From NCBI GenBank assembly GCA_014860585.1, contig JACZJL010000095.1, positions 1 through 44,772 of the forward strand: a stretch of 44,772 nucleotides of DNA, in the 5' to 3' direction. Below are positions 27,641-37,635 of this stretch, piece after piece (the first letter of the stretch is position 1; the number at the start of each line of letters is the position of its first letter). The notes beneath the pieces are model-generated. The model saw only the letters and a program-made list of their open reading frames with translations, was not told where the DNA came from and searched no databases. This DNA comes from Bacteroidales bacterium. Lineage in GTDB: Bacteria > Bacteroidota > Bacteroidia > Bacteroidales > 4484-276. Made by a program: the position numbers and the translations under genes.

Positions 27641-29545
27641 TCAGGAAATCCAGAACAGCTTTTTATCTTTTGTGTAATTAACTTTTCCATTGTCAAGTAG
27701 CCACTCTATGACCCGGATTACCTTTTCGTGGCTCGTTTTTTCGACTGATAAAATTACTTTATCCAATTCCATCGGTTGAGCTTTTAGCAACGGTTTTATT
27801 TTCTCAATTACTGCATTGAATTCCAATTCATTTAAATCAACTTTGTTACGCTCGATACACACATCGCATTGGCCGCATCTTTTTACGTTGTTTTCACCGA
27901 AGTAAGTTAACAAAGTAACACTTCGGCATCGATTATGGGTTGTAAGGTAGCTGTGAAGCGATTTCAGCCTGTCGTATGCGACCCGTTTGCGAAGCGTATA
28001 ATTTTCTTTTGAAATGTAAAGCTCTTTTGCGTCCAGGCGCTCTTCGGTGAAAATGATCTGAGGTTTGGTTTTTGACGGGATAAATACAAGCACCCCCATT
28101 TTGTTGAGCTTATCCAGTTTTGAGGTAACGATGTCCAAAGGAAGACCAGACCGTTTTGCCAGTTCATTCAGGTTAAATTTCACAAATTGTGTAAACAAAC
28201 CGGTGTATGACCTCAGGATAATTTTGAGGAATACATCAAGATCGGGGTTCTCGACACGAAATTTATAAAGTTTCTCTCCGTGCAGTTTCACATGCAATTT
28301 TGGTGGATTGTGCACACCTTCATTTAGAATTAGATACCCTTCCTTTTCAAGGAATTTCAGTGCACTGTATGCTGTTACCGGGTTGAAATTATATTGGCGG
28401 CACAAATCGGAAATATCGAAGTCGTAGCTCATATTTTTACCGCTGCCAACTGCCAACCTGTAATAATTTCCCAATGCGTGATAAACGTTCCTGATGTTGT
28501 CTATATCCGGAAAGGACAGCTCGAACTGGTGTTCTGCATCCAACAGGTCAGCATCCTGATACATCATAACAGCCCATGATTTTTTGCCATCCCTTCCTGC
28601 ACGCCCGGCCTCCTGGAAATAGGCCTCAATACTGTCGGGCATATCCACATGTACCACAAGTCGTACATCGGGTTTATCAATACCCATTCCAAAGGCATTG
28701 GTTGCAACAATAACACGCGGGTTTCCGGCCATCCATGCTTTTTGTTTTCTTTCGCGCTCTTCATTTTCCATTCCTGCATGGTAGTAGTCAGCGCGAATGC
28801 CAAACTTATTCAGATGCCTGGCAATATCATAGGTGCGTCTTCGGGTTCCGGCATAAACAATTGCACTACCCAGGACTTTCTTCAGCATTTCGACCAGCTT
28901 GCCGTTTTTATTCTCCTCATGCACGACAATATAAGCCAGGTTCTTTCGCTCAAAACTCTGCCTGATGATATGTTTTTCAATAAACTGGAGCCGATTTTGA
29001 ATATCATCAACAACTGCAGGTGTTGCAGAAGCTGTTACTGCCAAAACTGGTGTGGACTGAAGTATCGGCCGGATTTCCGCAATTTGAAGATAAGGAGGCC
29101 TGAAATCATAACCCCATTGAGAAATGCAATGCGCCTCGTCCACCGCAAGCAGGTTTACCTTCATATAGCGCAATGATTCCCTAAAGTTGGGGGTGGCAAG
29201 CCGCTCGGGGGAGATGTAAAGGAATTTGGCATCGCCCAGCGTAACATTATTCAATGCCAGTTCAATCTCATTATAATGCATCCCCGAGTAAATGGCAAAT
29301 GCTTTAATCCCTTGTTGTTTCAGTCGGTCAACCTGGTCTTTCATCAGTGCAATCAATGGTGAAACTACAATGCAAATACCCTCCATCGCCATGGCTGGAA
29401 CCTGGTAACAAAGCGATTTTCCTCCCCCTGTTGGCATCAAGGCAAGCGTATCCTTCCCCGACATTACCGATCGGATGATCTCCTCCTGCATTGGCCTGAA
29501 GGTACTATAACCCCAGTATTTTATCAAAATCTGTTGAATGTCCAT
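27641..29545 (-). CDS. recQ: ATP-dependent DNA helicase RecQ
   Basis: 3'-5' DNA helicase for recombination and fork repair. The 634-residue protein has YSTFRPMQEEII (motif 0), MPTGGGKSLCYQVPA (Walker A), AVDEAHCISQWGYDFRP (DEAH plus aromatic loop), VTASATP, and QEAGRAGRDG (motif VI). The RQC zinc site is CRSVTLLTYFGE then CGQCDVC. The C-terminal HRDC domain of full-length RecQ is missing, as in other short forms; Bacteroidota often carry several RecQ paralogues. TATCTTCG at 29571-29564 is a near-consensus -7 element. Confidence 0.95.
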   Translation of the reverse strand: MDIQQILIKYWGYSTFRPMQEEIIRSVMSGKDTLALMPTGGGKSLCYQVPAMAMEGICIVVSPLIALMKDQVDRLKQQGIKAFAIYSGMHYNEIELALNNVTLGDAKFLYISPERLATPNFRESLRYMKVNLLAVDEAHCISQWGYDFRPPYLQIAEIRPILQSTPVLAVTASATPAVVDDIQNRLQFIEKHIIRQSFERKNLAYIVVHEENKNGKLVEMLKKVLGSAIVYAGTRRRTYDIARHLNKFGIRADYYHAGMENEERERKQKAWMAGNPRVIVATNAFGMGIDKPDVRLVVHVDMPDSIEAYFQEAGRAGRDGKKSWAVMMYQDADLLDAEHQFELSFPDIDNIRNVYHALGNYYRLAVGSGKNMSYDFDISDLCRQYNFNPVTAYSALKFLEKEGYLILNEGVHNPPKLHVKLHGEKLYKFRVENPDLDVFLKIILRSYTGLFTQFVKFNLNELAKRSGLPLDIVTSKLDKLNKMGVLVFIPSKTKPQIIFTEERLDAKELYISKENYTLRKRVAYDRLKSLHSYLTTHNRCRSVTLLTYFGENNVKRCGQCDVCIERNKVDLNELEFNAVIEKIKPLLKAQPMELDKVILSVEKTSHEKVIRVIEWLLDNGKVNYTKDKKLFWIS

Positions 29546-29587
29546 TTTTTATGGCTTGCAAGGCGAAGATAGCTATTCTTTTTAAAC

Positions 29588-29628
29588 ACAAAAAAAACCC
29601 GGCAAGGTTTAAGCCAGGCCGGGGTTTT
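29588..29628 (-). terminator. Terminator of the deiminase-like gene
   Basis: AAAACCCCGGC pairs with GCCGGGTTTT on the minus strand and is followed by a run of T, 17 bases after the stop at 29645. Confidence 0.75.
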
Positions 29629-29644
29629 AAACTTGAATTATTTG

Positions 29645-32600
29645 TTAGTTTAATTTTAATATCTTGATCATTTCGCTTCTTTTCGGGGTCACAATCAGGA
29701 TAAACCAAATACCATTTTGAACTTCCTGACCAAAAGTATCCGTCCCGTTCCACTTGATTTGATGCTTTCCGGCAGATAACCATCCTTCGCGAATTGTAAC
29801 AACTTTTCTTCCCTGCAGGTCCATCACATCAATGCTGGTTTCCTGATTGATGTCGTTGAAGAATTCAATTGTCATATCTTTTATGAATGGGCTGGGATAA
29901 ACTTTTGTTATAGCACTTTGCTGCGGATTAATGCCGGTAATCAGATCAGTATCACAAACCAGAACCACAAAATCAACACCGGCATCAGAACCTACTGCGA
30001 TTGAGTCGTACTGAATACCTGTTCGATTCTGATTTACTGGCAAAGGAATCCACACATCGAATGTAACTGTTTCCTGCGGCATCAGTAAATAAGGTAAAGT
30101 AACTGAAATATTATTCACGTACCAGTAGAACTCATTACTTCCTTCACTCTGAATTTCATTTAAGCTTAAAGGTACCTGAGATGAGTTTAGGAAGGTCACG
30201 GTTTGCGGTTCAAGGAAAGCCAATTCATCGATGAAATAAAGTGTATCCGGAGTGAGTGTTGTATTGTACCCAATTAAATCGGAATCCCAAGCCACAACCA
30301 CGGTATGCAATCCATATTCAGTGGTGATATTCAGATTATCGTACAGCATATTCAATCGTTGCTGCGGAGGAGGAACAACAACAACCTTGAAATCGAGATT
30401 CTGTCCTGCAGGAAGTTGATATGGCAAGGATGGCAATGTGCCTTCAATCATCCATAAAAAATTAGTTCCCCAGTCTGTAATTTCTGTAATGGTAATACTT
30501 TCCGGGGACGGATTATTGATGTTCACCATTTTTCCGTTAATCATATCCTCCCATGACAGGAACCAAAGCGTATCTGGTGTTACCACCACATCCTGCATGG
30601 CAATTACTTCAAATTCCACAGGGATTTCGATTTCAGGATCGTCCGGGTCGTTGGAAGAAACGATTAGTTGCCCGTTATACAAACCTGCAGTGAGTTCTGT
30701 GGCGTTCATCACAACCGTGACATCGATGCATTGGGCAGGTTGTACAACACCTGATAAAGGACCGGCAGAAAGCCATTCGGTCTCACTTTCAACCACAGTA
30801 AAGTCAATTGAAATGTTGGTTGCCCTGTGTCCGCCATCACCATAAGTATCTTCGATCCAGACTTTCCAGGTTCCACTTACCTCCTGACCATTAAAGGCAG
30901 TCATGTCAATTGAGTATGTTCCATTGGGATTCCCGGAAGCAATCAAGGTTTGTGTTCCCGATGGAGATTCCAGATAAAAACTGCCTTCTTCCGGCCAGTT
31001 GTCGGTAGTCCAGGTGTAATTGATTTCAATTCCGGCAATTTCACCCGACATATTAACTGCGATATCCGTCCAGCCTAATTCGGTGTAAGTATTGTAATCG
31101 TAAGCACTTGCAGTTGGGCTATCAGGTAAATTAACCGAAAAATTTCCGTAAACCGCCGTATTTGGTTCGATAGTAAAATACAATTCCAAATTTCCGTAAT
31201 TGCAGATTGTTAGTATTTCAGAAGTAGTTGAGCCGGCCATAGCAGATCCCGAAAGTTCTGTGGGATTGACTGATATCTGCGCAAATGCCTGCGAACCGAT
31301 AAAGAATGTATGAGGGTCCGGTTCTCCAATAAAAGGATGTTTTATTCGCTGATCAGCCTGGTCGGCGGCAAAAAGGTAATAATCAATCTGGCTGCCCGGT
31401 GGTGCTGACGGAATATTACCAACCCAGGTCTGACCTGCAGAATTGGTCATGTTGGCGGATTGCCACGCAGCTCCGTTGACACGGTAAAAAATCAATACAG
31501 AATCAGCTTTCAAGGGTTGCCCGCTAAAGGTTTTAATCATAGCTTCAACCGGATAACTGGCCTGAACAGGTTGCTCTGCCAATAATGGGAGGTGACGAAC
31601 ATAAACCTTATCCAGGTCAGCGATACCTTTGGCGCGGCAATGCAGGGCATCCGTAGATTCCCAACTTCCGGTAAAACCAAGAATTTCATACCCGGGCATG
31701 GCCTCCTGGTAGGTGGCAATGGCTTCGTCATCCCACGACGAATTCATGATAGGGACAAAAACCCTGTCGTTCAGAATCAAAGAATTGGTGTAAGGCTGAT
31801 TGTTGGGTGTGTAAACCCTGAAAACCTCCAATGGTGTGCCATAGGAAGAGGTTTGTGCGGCAAAATAAGCGGCAGTTGCTTCTATCTCATCGTATTGCGG
31901 ATGAGTTGTGGGAACAGATCTGATCAGAATTTTATCCGGCGCCAGAAACTTTCCCCAGCAGTCAATGTGATCGATATACGTATTATTTGGGTCAGGTAGC
32001 ACATGATAGGTATGGATTCCATAGTAATCCTGCATAATCTGGTTAATCTGTGCATGTGTCAGGTTGGTATTTTCGGTATAAACAATATCTGTTGAGGCAG
32101 AAACTCCCATCCCATCGGTCATATAATTGCCTCCGGTATGCAAAAGGTCAGTCTTGAAATAGTTGATCCCCAGGTGCTGAGAAACTTTCAATGGAATTGC
32201 ATTGTCTGCAGGCCGTGGGCGGTTGTATTCAAAGTCAACAATTCCAATTTCATCATTTCCGTCAAAAACGAACCATGGGCCGTAATCCCTTGTCCAATAA
32301 CTGTTAGTAGGAGCAATAATAAAAGTGCAATTGGCAAGATTCACCCCTTGATTCTGGTATTGATTGGTGACTGTATTTTGCTCGTTTTGACTGGCAACAA
32401 TGGTTGTAACCCCGCATTTCTGGGACATAGCCGCAATCAACGCATAGGAAATTCCAAACTGATAGCGGATGAGCACCGACTGCATTTTTTCAAACTCTCC
32501 AAAATTGGTCACAGGTCCGGGGGGTGGGTCGGTTGCAAGGGCGCCTTTTCCAATCAGGTGGCTCAGTTTAGCTTCTTCAGGAGTCATCCAGTGTTTCAGC

Positions 32601-32710
32601 GTTACAGGTTTTTCCTTGTTTGTACTTAGTTGTTGAGCAAAAATGTCAGCAAATGGCAGTGAAAACGCCATCAAAAATATGAATGCTGTGCAGTAGGTAA
32701 ATTGTTTCAT
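29645..32710 (-). CDS. Secreted peptidylarginine deiminase-like protein with T9SS tail
   Basis: A 1021-residue protein. Signal peptide about 1-26 (ends DIFAQQ). Residues 65-370 are a PAD_porph/agmatine deiminase catalytic domain with D142 (WTRDYGPW), R164 and R166 (NRPRP), H248 and D250 (YIDHIDCWG), N309 and C358 (TDALHCRAKG). From memory, P. gingivalis PPAD uses D130, R152, R154, H236, D238, N297 and C351, so six of seven sit at an offset of exactly 12. An Ig-like domain follows (380-470), then a proprotein-convertase P domain (about 535-640), choice-of-anchor-like repeats, and a T9SS type A tail (about 930-1021: VYPSPF, DLQGRKVV, GIWFILI). It probably converts protein or peptide arginine to citrulline outside the cell. 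ATG 32710 is supported by TAATTTTG upstream. Confidence 0.9.
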   Translation of the reverse strand: MKQFTYCTAFIFLMAFSLPFADIFAQQLSTNKEKPVTLKHWMTPEEAKLSHLIGKGALATDPPPGPVTNFGEFEKMQSVLIRYQFGISYALIAAMSQKCGVTTIVASQNEQNTVTNQYQNQGVNLANCTFIIAPTNSYWTRDYGPWFVFDGNDEIGIVDFEYNRPRPADNAIPLKVSQHLGINYFKTDLLHTGGNYMTDGMGVSASTDIVYTENTNLTHAQINQIMQDYYGIHTYHVLPDPNNTYIDHIDCWGKFLAPDKILIRSVPTTHPQYDEIEATAAYFAAQTSSYGTPLEVFRVYTPNNQPYTNSLILNDRVFVPIMNSSWDDEAIATYQEAMPGYEILGFTGSWESTDALHCRAKGIADLDKVYVRHLPLLAEQPVQASYPVEAMIKTFSGQPLKADSVLIFYRVNGAAWQSANMTNSAGQTWVGNIPSAPPGSQIDYYLFAADQADQRIKHPFIGEPDPHTFFIGSQAFAQISVNPTELSGSAMAGSTTSEILTICNYGNLELYFTIEPNTAVYGNFSVNLPDSPTASAYDYNTYTELGWTDIAVNMSGEIAGIEINYTWTTDNWPEEGSFYLESPSGTQTLIASGNPNGTYSIDMTAFNGQEVSGTWKVWIEDTYGDGGHRATNISIDFTVVESETEWLSAGPLSGVVQPAQCIDVTVVMNATELTAGLYNGQLIVSSNDPDDPEIEIPVEFEVIAMQDVVVTPDTLWFLSWEDMINGKMVNINNPSPESITITEITDWGTNFLWMIEGTLPSLPYQLPAGQNLDFKVVVVPPPQQRLNMLYDNLNITTEYGLHTVVVAWDSDLIGYNTTLTPDTLYFIDELAFLEPQTVTFLNSSQVPLSLNEIQSEGSNEFYWYVNNISVTLPYLLMPQETVTFDVWIPLPVNQNRTGIQYDSIAVGSDAGVDFVVLVCDTDLITGINPQQSAITKVYPSPFIKDMTIEFFNDINQETSIDVMDLQGRKVVTIREGWLSAGKHQIKWNGTDTFGQEVQNGIWFILIVTPKRSEMIKILKLN

Positions 32711-32758
32711 GCAGAAAATCAGTTTAGAATATCTAATTAGGTAAAACGTTATTCCGGG

Positions 32759-32766
32759 CAAAATTA
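32759..32766 (-). promoter_or_regulatory. Promoter -7 element of the deiminase-like gene
   Basis: TAATTTTG on the minus strand, 48 bases before ATG 32710; it argues against the longer frame starting at 32794. Confidence 0.5.
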
Positions 32767-32878
32767 GATAAATGTTTTGGTCTGAAGACTCCATTATTTC
32801 AAAAGGTTTACCGCTGTTAATAATTCATAAATCAAAATTGCCCCTGTCACTGGAAAAGAATGGTCGGGCAAATATTCG

Positions 32879-32886
32879 TACTTTTG
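32879..32886 (+). promoter_or_regulatory. Promoter -7 element of pepD
   Basis: TACTTTTG, 48 bases before ATG 32935. Confidence 0.55.
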
Positions 32887-32934
32887 CAGCTCAAATAATT
32901 AATATACTGATTTTTAATATTTAAACAAAAACAC

Positions 32935-34395
32935 ATGAACACAAATCTTAGCGGTTTGAAACCGGAAGCCATTTGGAAAAATTTTGAACTGCTCACTAGA
33001 ATCCCCCGGCCATCAAAAAAAGAGGGCAGAATTATTCAATTTATGAAGGAGTTTGGTGAAAAACTCAGGTTGGAAACCATCGTTGACGAGGTGGGTAACG
33101 TCATTATCCGCAAACCGGCTACTCCAGGTATGGAAGATCGTAAGGGGATCATCCTTCAGGGGCACCTCGATATGGTTCCTCAGGCTAACAGCGACAAGCA
33201 GTTTAATTTTGAAACCGATCCTATCGAAGCTTATGTTGATGGTGAGTGGGTAACGGCAAACGGAACCACACTCGGCGCCGATAACGGTATGGGAGTAGCT
33301 GCAGCAATGGCAGTACTCGAAGCAGGGGACCTCGTACATGGTCCTGTTGAAGCGCTTTTTACCGTAGATGAAGAAACCGGAATGACGGGGGCTTTTAATT
33401 TAAAACCAGGGCTTTTAAAAGGTGACATCCTTCTCAACATGGACTCCGAAGACGAAGGTGAACTGTACATCGGCTGCGCTGGTGGCGTGAATGCAAACGT
33501 GACCTATGAGTACGAAGAGATGGCTGCCAACGAAAATAGTGTTGGTTTCCGTGTAATGCTTTCCGGTATGAAAGGTGGACACTCTGGCATCGACATCCCA
33601 CTTTACCGCGCTAATGCTAACAAACTATTGTTCCGCTTTCTCAAAAAAGCATCAGTTGAACTTTGCGTAAGAATAGCAGAAGTTGAAGCAGGAAGCCTCA
33701 GAAATGCAATACCCCGGGAAGCATGGGCAATTTTGGCCGTTGACAAAGATAAAGTTGAAGCACTGAAAACTTTGCTTGCTGATTTTGAGAAAACAGTAAA
33801 AAATGAATACAAAACAGCCGACCCTGATTTGAAAGTGACCTTCGAAATTGTTGACCTGCCAAAGAAGGTGATGAACGAGATGGCTCAACAGGACCTCATC
33901 CATGCTGTTTATGCCTGTCCGAACGGAGTCATAAGAATGAGCAACGATATGGAAGGGTTGGTGGAAACCTCAACCAATATGGCAATCGTTACTGTGAAAA
34001 ACGGTGTTGCCATAGTGAAAAACCTGCTCCGAAGTTCAGTGGATTCCGCAAAACATGACCTTGGCGAAACTGTTAAGAGTGTTTTTGAATTGGCTGGTGC
34101 AAAAGTGGAACTTACCGGTGACTACCCGGGGTGGAAACCCAATCCTGATTCTCCGATTCTCAAAGAAATGCTCGAAATCTATAATAACAAATTCGGTAAA
34201 GTGCCCGAAATCAAAGCCATTCATGCCGGCCTCGAATGTGGACTGCTTGGTGGCGTCTATCCGCAATGGGATATGATTTCATTTGGACCCACGATCCGTC
34301 ATCCACACTCACCAGACGAAAAAGTTCATATCGGTTCTGTTGAGAAATTCTGGGATTTCCTGGTTGAAACCCTGAAACACGTACCGAAGAAATAA
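32935..34395 (+). CDS. pepD: Aminoacyl-histidine dipeptidase (peptidase M20, PepD type)
   Basis: Hydrolyses Xaa-His and other dipeptides in the cytoplasm. The 486-residue protein has the M20 zinc ligands in GHLDMVPQ, LGADNGMGVA, VDEETGMTGA, NMDSEDEGEL and TIRHPHSPDE, and the lid domain with MKGGHSGIDI. Length matches PepD. It is monocistronic, with its own promoter and terminator. Confidence 0.95.
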   Translation: MNTNLSGLKPEAIWKNFELLTRIPRPSKKEGRIIQFMKEFGEKLRLETIVDEVGNVIIRKPATPGMEDRKGIILQGHLDMVPQANSDKQFNFETDPIEAYVDGEWVTANGTTLGADNGMGVAAAMAVLEAGDLVHGPVEALFTVDEETGMTGAFNLKPGLLKGDILLNMDSEDEGELYIGCAGGVNANVTYEYEEMAANENSVGFRVMLSGMKGGHSGIDIPLYRANANKLLFRFLKKASVELCVRIAEVEAGSLRNAIPREAWAILAVDKDKVEALKTLLADFEKTVKNEYKTADPDLKVTFEIVDLPKKVMNEMAQQDLIHAVYACPNGVIRMSNDMEGLVETSTNMAIVTVKNGVAIVKNLLRSSVDSAKHDLGETVKSVFELAGAKVELTGDYPGWKPNPDSPILKEMLEIYNNKFGKVPEIKAIHAGLECGLLGGVYPQWDMISFGPTIRHPHSPDEKVHIGSVEKFWDFLVETLKHVPKK

Positions 34396-34416
34396 TCTGA
34401 GAAAATAATTCAGCCC

Positions 34417-34452
34417 AAAACCCGACGGGAATGACACTCTGCGTCGGGTTTT
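34417..34452 (+). terminator. Terminator of pepD
   Basis: AAAACCCGACG and CGTCGGGTTTT form a perfect 11-base stem with a 14-base loop. Confidence 0.85.
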
Positions 34453-34613
34453 ACTGTTTTTAAGCGATTGATTCGAACAATAGTAAGATGAATCAACAAC
34501 TGATTTTTTAGTCATGAAAATTTATTATCTATTGTTTTTTAACGAGTTATAAGATTTAATTTTGCGAAATTATGCTTACTGCTTTTCCCATGCTTCGCAA
34601 ACTACAGTTTTAC

Positions 34614-34621
34614 TATTTTTG
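34614..34621 (+). promoter_or_regulatory. Promoter -7 element of the DUF5606-pyrD operon
   Basis: TATTTTTG, 17 bases before ATG 34639. Confidence 0.55.
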
Positions 34622-34638
34622 CCAAAAATTAATTAATC

Positions 34639-35127
34639 ATGATGGATTTAACCAAAATTTTATCAATAGCCGGTAAACCAGGATTGCACATGAATGTTGG
34701 ACAAACTAAAAGCGGTTTGATCGTCGAATCCTTAGCAGATGGAAAACGATTTCCTGCTTTTGCCCATGAAAAGATGAGTTCACTGGCCGAAATCAGCATT
34801 TTCACCACGGATGAGGACGTACCGTTGATTGATGTCCTGAAAAACATCTATGAAAAATACGATGGAAAGCCCGCAATCAGCCCAACCTCAAGTGGAGAAC
34901 AACTGAAAAACTTCATGAAAGAAGTGCTTCCCAACTATGATGCGGACAGGGTTTATACTTCGGATATTAAAAAACTGGTAAGCTGGTACAACCAACTTGC
35001 CGAGAAAGAGATGCTCGATTTTGCCGGGGAACCGGCTGAGGAGGTCAAAGCTGAGCACAGCACAGAAACAACTTCTGAATCGGAAACTGAGGAAACCGAC
35101 AGCCCATCCAAAGCAGACATCGCCTGA
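34639..35127 (+). CDS. DUF5606 family protein
   Basis: A 162-residue protein, found in Bacteroidota as far as I know: LTKILSIAGKPGLHMNVGQT, FPAFAHEKMSSLAEISIFT, then LKNFMKEVLPNYDADRVY and SDIKKLVSWYNQL. The last 30 residues are a Glu/Ser/Thr-rich, probably disordered tail. Function unknown. ATG 34642 is an equally good start. Its stop overlaps the pyrD start (TGATG). Confidence 0.85.
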   Translation: MMDLTKILSIAGKPGLHMNVGQTKSGLIVESLADGKRFPAFAHEKMSSLAEISIFTTDEDVPLIDVLKNIYEKYDGKPAISPTSSGEQLKNFMKEVLPNYDADRVYTSDIKKLVSWYNQLAEKEMLDFAGEPAEEVKAEHSTETTSESETEETDSPSKADIA

Positions 35128-36164
35128 TGTACAAAATCCTGGTCAGACCATTACTTTTCCTTTTTTCGCCCGAAACCATCCATCACTTGGTAGTCAAGGG
35201 TTTAAGACTTTTTTTTAAAATACCGGGAAAAAGTTGGTTTGTTAAAAAAACAGCACTTGTTGATGACCCTTCTTTAGTGCGCGAGGTATTTGGGTTGAAG
35301 TTTAAAAACCCTGTGGGAATTGCTGCCGGATTTGACAAGCAGGCTGAGATGTTCAACGAATTGGCCAACTTTGGATTTGGTTTTGTCGAAATCGGGACTA
35401 TAACACCTAAACCCCAGTCAGGAAATCCCAAACCACGACTTTTCCGGCTTCCGAAAGATAAAGCACTGATCAACCGTATGGGATTCAACAATATCGGAGT
35501 GGACGAAGCCATCAGGAACCTGAGCAATCGAAAAACAGACATCATTATTGGTGGCAACATAGGTAAAAATACAGCCACGCCCAACGAAAAAGCTGCGGAG
35601 GACTATTTGATCTGCTTCGAAAAACTCTTCGATTATGTGGACTATTTTGTGGTAAATGTGAGTTGTCCCAACATCACCGATCTTCATGAATTGCAGGATC
35701 AGAAAAGTCTGATGAATATTCTTGACCGTCTGCAAATTATCAACCGCAGGATGCCAAATCCTAAACCCATCTTGCTTAAAGTTTCGCCTGACCTTAACGA
35801 AAAACAACTGGACGAAGTGATTCAGATTGTCAGGGATTCAGGTATTGATGGAGTTGTAGCCACCAACACCACGATCACCCGCGAGAACCTCACTACTCAC
35901 GCCGAAAAAGTTCGGCAAATTGCCAATGGCGGCCTGAGTGGAAAGCCAATCAGAGAACGTTCTACAGAAGTAATTCGCTATTTAGCTGAAAAATCGGGCA
36001 AAGCCTTCCCAATCATAGGTGTTGGAGGCATTTTCACACCTGAAGACGCCCTCGAAAAACTCAACGCTGGCGCCGACCTCGTTCAGGTTTACACCGGGTT
36101 TGTTTACGAAGGTCCCTACATCGCCAGAAGAATTAATAAGAGACTATTTATAGATAAGATTTAG
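35127..36164 (+). CDS. pyrD: Dihydroorotate dehydrogenase, quinone-dependent (class 2)
   Basis: Fourth step of pyrimidine synthesis, membrane-associated, reducing quinone. The 345-residue protein has an amphipathic N-terminal quinone-tunnel region (SPETIHHLVVKGLRLFF), NPVGIAAGFDKQAE, FVEIGTITPKPQ, INRMGFNNIG, VNVSCPNI with the class 2 serine, PILLKVSPDL, and IGVGGIFTPEDALEKL for FMN phosphate. It is translationally coupled to the DUF5606 gene. Confidence 0.95.
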   Translation: MYKILVRPLLFLFSPETIHHLVVKGLRLFFKIPGKSWFVKKTALVDDPSLVREVFGLKFKNPVGIAAGFDKQAEMFNELANFGFGFVEIGTITPKPQSGNPKPRLFRLPKDKALINRMGFNNIGVDEAIRNLSNRKTDIIIGGNIGKNTATPNEKAAEDYLICFEKLFDYVDYFVVNVSCPNITDLHELQDQKSLMNILDRLQIINRRMPNPKPILLKVSPDLNEKQLDEVIQIVRDSGIDGVVATNTTITRENLTTHAEKVRQIANGGLSGKPIRERSTEVIRYLAEKSGKAFPIIGVGGIFTPEDALEKLNAGADLVQVYTGFVYEGPYIARRINKRLFIDKI

Positions 36165-36316
36165 GGTGTAATACACTTCTGTCAAACATTTTGCAGTCTA
36201 ACATTCACTTAAGAGTTAGCCATACACTCTGAATCATTGGCCTTTCAATGGATTACAAGTTAGAAATTTTCCATATTTTGATTTCTTCACCAGCTTCAAT
36301 CTTTCGAAAAGTTGTT

Positions 36317-36324
36317 TACTTTTG
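36317..36324 (+). promoter_or_regulatory. Promoter -7 element before the AlbA_2 gene
   Basis: TACTTTTG, 84 bases before ATG 36409; the leader would be about 80 bases. Confidence 0.45.
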
Positions 36325-36408
36325 TTGCTGGAAATGAAATTTGCATGATGGAAATCATTGGATTTGCAATCAAACAGAGGTAGGAGAACAGAATAATTTA
36401 AGTGATTT

Positions 36409-37563
36409 ATGGACGCATCTCAAATAATGAACCTGATTAGCTTAGGAGAAACCAGTACAGTGCAATTTAAAGCAAATGTACACAGTGAGCTAAGCATAGC
36501 TCATGAAATGATTGCATTTGCAAATACAAAAGGTGGAAAAATCCTTATTGGCGTTGATGATAAAACCTGGAAAATTATTGGGCTTAATGAAGATGATTTG
36601 CGGCGATTAACAAATCTTTTAGTGACAGCAGCTGATCAGCATGTTAAAGAACCTCTCTTCATTGGTACTGATACTGTGGATATTGAAGGCAAGAAAATCA
36701 TGATTGTAACCATTCCGGAGGGTATTTCCAAACCCTACAAGAGTATTGATGGAGTGATTTTCATGAAAAATGGCGCGAATAAAAGAAAAGTGACAAGCAA
36801 TGAAGAGATTTCAAGATTACTTCAAAGCAGTGGCTACCTTTATGCTGAGGAAAGATTAGTATCCATAAGTTCATTGGAAGACGTTAATTGGGACAAATTC
36901 AAAAAATTCTACGAAGAGCATTACAAAGAACCATGTGAAAAGGAACATTTGAAAAAATATCTTACCAATTTACGTTTAGGCTCGGAATCGAGACTTAATC
37001 TGGCAGGTGCGCTATTGTTTGGTGGTAATCTTCGAAAACTTACTCCACAATTTTTTATCACAGCAATTTGGTTCTGGGGAAACGAAATCACCGATAACAA
37101 TTATCGCAGCAGTGATAATCTGTATGGTACATTAGATGAGTTGTACCACAGAGGATTCGACTTCCTTTTTTCAAAGTTGAACAAGATTCAGGCAGGGCAG
37201 CCTTTCAACAGCATTGGGAAACCTGAAATACCTGAGATCGTCATTACAGAACTTCTGGTGAATGCCCTGATTCATAGGGATTACCTAATTAATGATTCCA
37301 TTAAGCTTTATGTTTTCGAAAACAGGATTGAGATCATCAGCCCCGGGCGCCTACCTAATAACTTAACAGAAGAACAAATAAAAAGAGGAATACGTCGAAC
37401 GAGAAACAGTATAATTGCTTCATTTGCCCCGTATCTCATGCAATATCGTGGCGCCGGTAGTGGTATTTTACGGGCATTAGAAGCATATCCGAATTTCGAT
37501 TTGAAAAATGAAATTGAAAATGAAAGATTTGTGGTTACGATTAGAAGGCCATCTATCCAATGA
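36409..37563 (+). CDS. AlbA_2 (Schlafen-type) domain ATP-binding protein
   Basis: A 384-residue protein. Residues about 10-130 form the AlbA_2/Schlafen-like domain (ETSTVQFKANVHSE, MIAFANTKGGKILIGVDD, YKSIDGVIFMKNGANKRKVTS). About 265-375 form a GHKL-like ATPase segment of the RecG-C/HATPase_c_4 type (ITELLVNALIHRDY, RIEIISPGRLP, NSIIASFAPYLMQYRGAGSGI). Such proteins are annotated as transcriptional regulators or ATP-dependent helicase-like proteins, and several take part in phage defence. The UvrD-nuclease gene follows 72 bases downstream on the same strand. Confidence 0.88.
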   Translation: MDASQIMNLISLGETSTVQFKANVHSELSIAHEMIAFANTKGGKILIGVDDKTWKIIGLNEDDLRRLTNLLVTAADQHVKEPLFIGTDTVDIEGKKIMIVTIPEGISKPYKSIDGVIFMKNGANKRKVTSNEEISRLLQSSGYLYAEERLVSISSLEDVNWDKFKKFYEEHYKEPCEKEHLKKYLTNLRLGSESRLNLAGALLFGGNLRKLTPQFFITAIWFWGNEITDNNYRSSDNLYGTLDELYHRGFDFLFSKLNKIQAGQPFNSIGKPEIPEIVITELLVNALIHRDYLINDSIKLYVFENRIEIISPGRLPNNLTEEQIKRGIRRTRNSIIASFAPYLMQYRGAGSGILRALEAYPNFDLKNEIENERFVVTIRRPSIQ

Positions 37564-37635
37564 AACCGAGGCAATATGTCCCAAACAGCAATAATTTTTT
37601 CTATTGACATTAGTTCACAATTATCCTAATCGCTA

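Noticed and set aside
30438-30845. Plus-strand 135-codon frame within the deiminase-like gene
   Set aside because: It is an antisense shadow of the P-domain region.
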